Part shown: positions 13,573 through 16,474 of the stretch, piece by piece | Numbering within the stretch: position 1 is the first letter of the stretch | Layout of the letters: every line of letters starts with the position of its first letter | NCBI GenBank assembly: GCA_964549375.1 | Contig: CAZJWF010000072.1 | Span: 1-16,474 of the forward strand | Reading direction: 5' to 3' | DNA from: JAHDDY01 sp964549375 | Lineage (GTDB): Bacteria > Pseudomonadota > Alphaproteobacteria > Rhodobacterales > Rhodobacteraceae | DNA length: 16,474 bases | The notes under the pieces: generated by a model | Seen by the model: the letters and a program-made list of their open reading frames with translations, nothing else | Database searches by the model: none | Told to the model about the DNA's origin: nothing | Made by a program: the position numbers and the translations under genes

Positions 13573-15111
13573 TTAACGTTCCGTGAGTTTCAATTCGATA
13601 CGGCGATTTCGCGCAAGGGCTTGCGGGCTGTTGCCGGTGTCGATCGGTTGGAACTCGCCAAAGCCCGTTGGGGCGAGGCGATCGGGGGCAACCTCCTCTT
13701 CACGGATCAGGTATTGGGCAACCGACAGCGCGCGGGCCTGACTGAGTTCCCAGTTGTCGGCGTGGAGCGGGCTGTTCCGCAAGGGTAAGCGGTCCGTGTG
13801 GCCGTCGATCCGCAAGATCCAATTCACGTCTTCAGGAATCTCGGCTGCAATCTCGTTCAGGATCGCCGCGAATTTTCCAAGCTCTGCCTTACCCGCATCG
13901 GCGAGCTGTGCTGAGGCTGGAGCGAAGAGAACTTCGGATTGAAATACGAAACGGTCGCCGACGATTTTGATCTCATCGCGTCCACCCAGAACACGGCGAA
14001 CTTGTCCGAAAAATTCTGACCGAAAGTTTTCTAACTCATCGACCTGCGCTTCGAGCAGTTTGCGATTTTCGTCCAGCGCCGCCGCACGTTCGGCAAGAGC
14101 CGCATTGAGGCGGCTGCCAAGCGAGGTAATCTCGATGGCGCGCTCTTCGGCGGTCTCTTCGGCTGTTTCTTTCTCGGCCTCTGTCGTGCTGAGGCGTTCT
14201 TCAAGGGCGCGGAGTTGCAAGCGTAGCTCCCTTGTTTGTTCATTCAGCAAAGCGACCTGACGGGATTCTTCTTCGCTGGCACCCTCAACCGTGGCGAGCT
14301 GAGCGCGCGCGACTTTGAGGAGCGCTTGCTGTCGATCAATTTCGGTTTGGTTTTCTTCGGCGGCAACGGATAGTTCTTCTTTCGCTGCATTCGCCGCCGC
14401 GAGAAGGGTGAGCGTGTTCTCAGCATCGGCGCGCTGTCGATCAAGCTCCAATTCCATCGCGGTCAATTCGGTCTGCGAATTGGCCAACCGTTCGCGCAGA
14501 GCTTTCGCGGCTTCCTGCTCGACCAGTTGTTTTTTCTCCGCCTCGGTCAGGGATGCAATCGCGTCGGACAGCTCTGATTGCGTTTGTTCGAGTTTAGCGC
14601 GATCCTCATCGGTTTGCTGTTTGAGATCTGCAACCAACGCATCAAGGGCAGCAGTTTCGGCGCGTTGCTTTTCCAGTGCGATCCGCTCGGCTGAGAGTTC
14701 CGCGTCGAGCGCTTCGCGGCTTTCTTCGGAAGCGGCGAGACCACTGAGTAATGCTGTGATGCGGGCATCGGCGGCAACCCGCGCCTCAGAAGTTTCGGCG
14801 AGAGAGGCGCGCAGGCGGATGCGGTCTTCAGCGAGTTTTTCTTTTTCATCGCGTTCCAACGACAGGACATCAGAGAGAGAATCGAGACGAGATGTCAGTG
14901 TGTCAACCGCGCGCTCTTTTTCCTCGATGGTTTCTTCTTGTTGTTCGATGGTGTCTTCTTGCCCAGTGATGGTCTCGCGCAGGAAGTACTGCGTGATCAT
15001 AAAGATCGACAGGACGAAGGTCAGGACCAGCAACATCGCGGTCATCGCATCGACGAAGCCGGGCCAAATGGCCCCGCCCAGATTATCCGAGACGCGGCGA
15101 CGGAGGGCCAT
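13573..15111 (-). CDS. MotB/OmpA-like peptidoglycan-binding stator protein with long coiled coil
   Basis: A 512-residue inner-membrane protein. After a short cytoplasmic start, one TM helix (about 15-43) carries PGFVDAMTAML with D21 at the place of the proton-binding Asp of MotB. Residues about 50-375 are almost entirely charged and heptad-rich, a predicted periplasmic coiled coil. Residues 381-512 form an OmpA/MotB domain with DGHTD (D440), ELSQAR (R460) and ARNRRIEL, the residues that grip diaminopimelate in peptidoglycan. The usual MotB is about 300 residues; the excess is all coil. Its ATG shares a base with the stop of the MotA-like gene (TAATG), so the two are coupled. It is probably a proton-driven force-transmitting complex, not necessarily flagellar: no flagellar gene is present. 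Confidence 0.85.
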   Translation of the reverse strand: MALRRRVSDNLGGAIWPGFVDAMTAMLLVLTFVLSIFMITQYFLRETITGQEDTIEQQEETIEEKERAVDTLTSRLDSLSDVLSLERDEKEKLAEDRIRLRASLAETSEARVAADARITALLSGLAASEESREALDAELSAERIALEKQRAETAALDALVADLKQQTDEDRAKLEQTQSELSDAIASLTEAEKKQLVEQEAAKALRERLANSQTELTAMELELDRQRADAENTLTLLAAANAAKEELSVAAEENQTEIDRQQALLKVARAQLATVEGASEEESRQVALLNEQTRELRLQLRALEERLSTTEAEKETAEETAEERAIEITSLGSRLNAALAERAAALDENRKLLEAQVDELENFRSEFFGQVRRVLGGRDEIKIVGDRFVFQSEVLFAPASAQLADAGKAELGKFAAILNEIAAEIPEDVNWILRIDGHTDRLPLRNSPLHADNWELSQARALSVAQYLIREEEVAPDRLAPTGFGEFQPIDTGNSPQALARNRRIELKLTER

Positions 15112-16280
15112 TATCCGCCAAGCTCCCCGCGTGCAGCGGCCTCGATCACGCGGCCCAGATGTTGAATCTCATTGCGAAGCTGCGCGGTGGACTCGGCGCG
15201 CCCGGCGGTGAGTTCTTCGACCAGACGCAGCATGTGATTGTCGATATTTTGGATGCGGGCGCGCGTCGCCTCGTCCATGCCGCCAATGACGCCCTTGTTG
15301 CGCTCGGTGGCTTCCAGCAGCGCGAGGCGCAAGGCGTCTTGTGACCCCGACAAGTGCATGGTTGCCGATTTTCCGGTTTCATAATGCTCGGTCACCGCCG
15401 CAAGCTGCGCCGCTGTGTGCTCCATGAGAGAATGAGTTTGCGCGGCGCGCTCATAGTCTTCTGCCATGAGGGCAGTGAGGTCTTCCATCGCTTCGGCGGT
15501 GCGCGCAACCGAGCCAGAGATATGTTCCGGGCCGCTTTCACCGCGCGCGACATGGGTGATTTGCGACAGCGCCTCTTCCAGCTCTCGGTAAAACCGATTC
15601 TGTGCATGACCAGCCATGATTTCGAGAAACCCAACGATCAGCGACCCAGCCAGCCCCAGCAGCGAGGAAGCAAAGGCCGTACCGAGTCCTTCGAGTTGAT
15701 CGCCGAGATTGTCGATCAATCGACTGAAGGTGCTCGCGCCCGTTTCATTGGCACCGGGGGCCAGGTCTTGCACGGTGGCGACAATGGCCGGGACCGTAAT
15801 CGACAGACCCCAGAACGTCCCGAGCAGCCCCAAGAATATAAGCAAGTTCGCAGCATACCGCGCGATGTCGCGGGCCTCGTCCAAACGAGTAGCGATGGAA
15901 TCGAGAATGGCGCGGACGGTCGAGGCACTCAGGCTGCGGCGGCTTTCGCGGTCGCGCAACATTCCCGCCATCGACGCCACCAGACGCGGCGGTTCAATCG
16001 TCTCCAGTCCGGGTCGTTCCGCGATGAAGGCTTCGATCCAGTCAACGCAGCGGTTGAGCCGACTGACCTGCCAAAAGGTATAGCCAATGCCAACCAGCAG
16101 CACGAGCAGGATCAGACCGTTGAGCCAAGGATTGGCGGTGAAGACAGTGCGGATAGATTGAAAAAGCCAGAAACCGACAACCGCGACGATCACCAAAAAA
16201 CCGAGCATGAACACGGCGGTTCTGGACGGGCGCGTGACGCTAACCGCGTGTCGGAAGTGGCCGCCCATGCGTTCGGTCAT
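15111..16280 (-). CDS. MotA/TolQ/ExbB-like proton channel protein
   Basis: A 389-residue membrane protein with four helices at about 21-40, 51-70, 143-165 and 201-224. Helices 3 and 4 carry the MotA/ExbB family pattern GLLGTFWGLSITV and GLGTAFASSLLGLAGSL. A cytoplasmic segment separates helices 2 and 3, and a C-terminal tail of about 165 residues is polar and helical. In this family five such subunits surround a dimer of the MotB-like partner and use proton flow to turn or move it. Start ATG 16280 has GAGGA about 6 bases upstream. It lies directly before its partner in one operon. Sequence alone cannot choose between the MotA, TolQ and ExbB branches, but the OmpA-type partner favours MotA-like. 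Confidence 0.85.
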   Translation of the reverse strand: MTERMGGHFRHAVSVTRPSRTAVFMLGFLVIVAVVGFWLFQSIRTVFTANPWLNGLILLVLLVGIGYTFWQVSRLNRCVDWIEAFIAERPGLETIEPPRLVASMAGMLRDRESRRSLSASTVRAILDSIATRLDEARDIARYAANLLIFLGLLGTFWGLSITVPAIVATVQDLAPGANETGASTFSRLIDNLGDQLEGLGTAFASSLLGLAGSLIVGFLEIMAGHAQNRFYRELEEALSQITHVARGESGPEHISGSVARTAEAMEDLTALMAEDYERAAQTHSLMEHTAAQLAAVTEHYETGKSATMHLSGSQDALRLALLEATERNKGVIGGMDEATRARIQNIDNHMLRLVEELTAGRAESTAQLRNEIQHLGRVIEAAARGELGG

Positions 16281-16384
16281 CAGATTCCTCGTTCGTTACG
16301 CTGCATGGCAACGGCATCCCGTTGATACATGATGTATCGCCGAATGGTTCTGATCGTCAAACACGGCGGAAATACGAGTTTCAC
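16280..16384 (-). CDS. Possible small leader ORF before the MotA-like gene
   Basis: A 34-codon frame begins at a GTG (16384) and ends in a TGA that shares its last base with the ATG of the MotA-like gene (TGATG). The peptide is basic, beginning MKLVFPPCLT. The frame is open further, to a TTG at 16435 (51 codons). I do not recognise it, and no good ribosome site precedes either start; it may be chance, or a short coupled gene. Confidence 0.22.
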   Translation of the reverse strand: MKLVFPPCLTIRTIRRYIMYQRDAVAMQRNERGI

Positions 16385-16435
16385 CTTCGCAGCGGTCGGG
16401 AGTGCGTCGGCGAAGAGAAAAACCTCCTCAGACAA

Positions 16436-16464
16436 TCTATACTACCCGCTTTTTGATTGCTAAA
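16436..16464 (-). promoter_or_regulatory. Possible promoter of the MotA/MotB-like operon
   Basis: On the minus strand TTTAGC (16464-16459) and TATAGA (16441-16436) stand 17 bases apart, about 155 bases before the MotA-like ATG. The -10 is a fair match and the -35 is poor. The overlapping plus-strand TATACT suggests this AT-rich patch might also drive a gene to the right, beyond the window. Confidence 0.3.
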
Positions 16465-16474
16465 CTGATGAGCG

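Noticed and set aside
14315..15211. 298-codon plus-strand frame, very rich in serine and arginine
   Set aside because: It lies opposite the coiled-coil coding region; its composition is the mirror of Glu/Ala/Leu codons on the real strand, and it has no recognisable domain.
13573..16280. Zorya anti-phage system (ZorA/ZorB)
   Set aside because: The channel and OmpA-like proteins are generic to the MotAB superfamily; the long tail is on the wrong subunit and no ZorC, ZorD or ZorE gene is present on the sequenced side.
15354..16325. 323-codon plus-strand frame opposite the MotA-like gene
   Set aside because: The minus-strand frame has clear membrane helices, family motifs, a ribosome site and a coupled partner; the plus-strand product is an unstructured, Gln/Arg-rich shadow.
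16423..16428. Perfect AGGAGG on the minus strand upstream of the MotA-like gene
   Set aside because: No ATG, GTG or TTG occurs at a useful distance after it, so it is probably not a ribosome site.
1..16474. GANTC (CcrM methylation) sites enriched in promoters
   Set aside because: A scan by eye found about 45 sites, mostly inside genes, with those in gaps (for example 6237, 9189, 9835, 12355, 16283) no more frequent than chance.
1..16474. tRNA, rRNA, CRISPR arrays, insertion sequences, attachment sites
   Set aside because: No cloverleaf, ribosomal RNA stretch, regularly spaced repeats, transposase frame or integrase was seen on either strand.

Overview
The window reads as a stretch of ordinary chromosome from an alphaproteobacterium. 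The best clues are a MipZ-type ATPase (which replaces the Min system in this class), the mltA-smr pair, a zinc-ligand-free bL31, and a ClpS very close to the Caulobacter type. The Caulobacterales/Hyphomonadaceae/Parvularcula or Rhodobacterales neighbourhood fits, but I cannot fix the genus from sequence alone. There are no tRNA or rRNA genes, insertion sequences, phage genes, CRISPR arrays or obvious signs of recent transfer. No intergenic gap exceeds 300 bases.

Layout, left to right. 1-177: unresolved lead-in. 178-2309 (+): lytic transglycosylase MltA and an Smr-domain protein, overlapping by 4 bases. 2361-3692 (+): EnvZ-like sensor histidine kinase with no response regulator beside it. 3872-4228 (+): small three-helix membrane protein (DUF5658-like). 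4332-5129 (+): a strongly diverged pantothenate synthetase (PanC) homologue. 5226-6191 (+): ribose-phosphate pyrophosphokinase (prs). 6345-6566 (+): ribosomal protein bL31. 6610-7752 (+): MipZ with a long extra tail. 7871-9154 (-): D-alanyl-D-alanine carboxypeptidase with a SPOR domain. 9335-9700 and 9879-12215 (+): ClpS and ClpA, separated by a structured spacer and followed by a strong terminator. 12462-13562 (+): secreted M23 (LytM) endopeptidase. 13573-16280 (-): a MotA/ExbB-like channel protein and a MotB/OmpA-like partner with a very long predicted coiled coil, the two genes overlapping by one base.

Many genes serve the cell envelope and division: MltA, DacA-type carboxypeptidase, M23 peptidase, the peptidoglycan-binding MotB-like protein, MipZ and an EnvZ-like sensor. 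ClpS-ClpA supplies adaptor-driven proteolysis, and prs and rpmE are growth genes. The less ordinary items are the PanC homologue that has lost most of its pantoate-side motifs, the MotA/MotB-like pair with a coil longer than the periplasm is wide, the MipZ tail with a basic end, and several small structured or palindromic elements in front of rpmE, mipZ, panC and clpA. I found no convincing wholly new multi-gene system.
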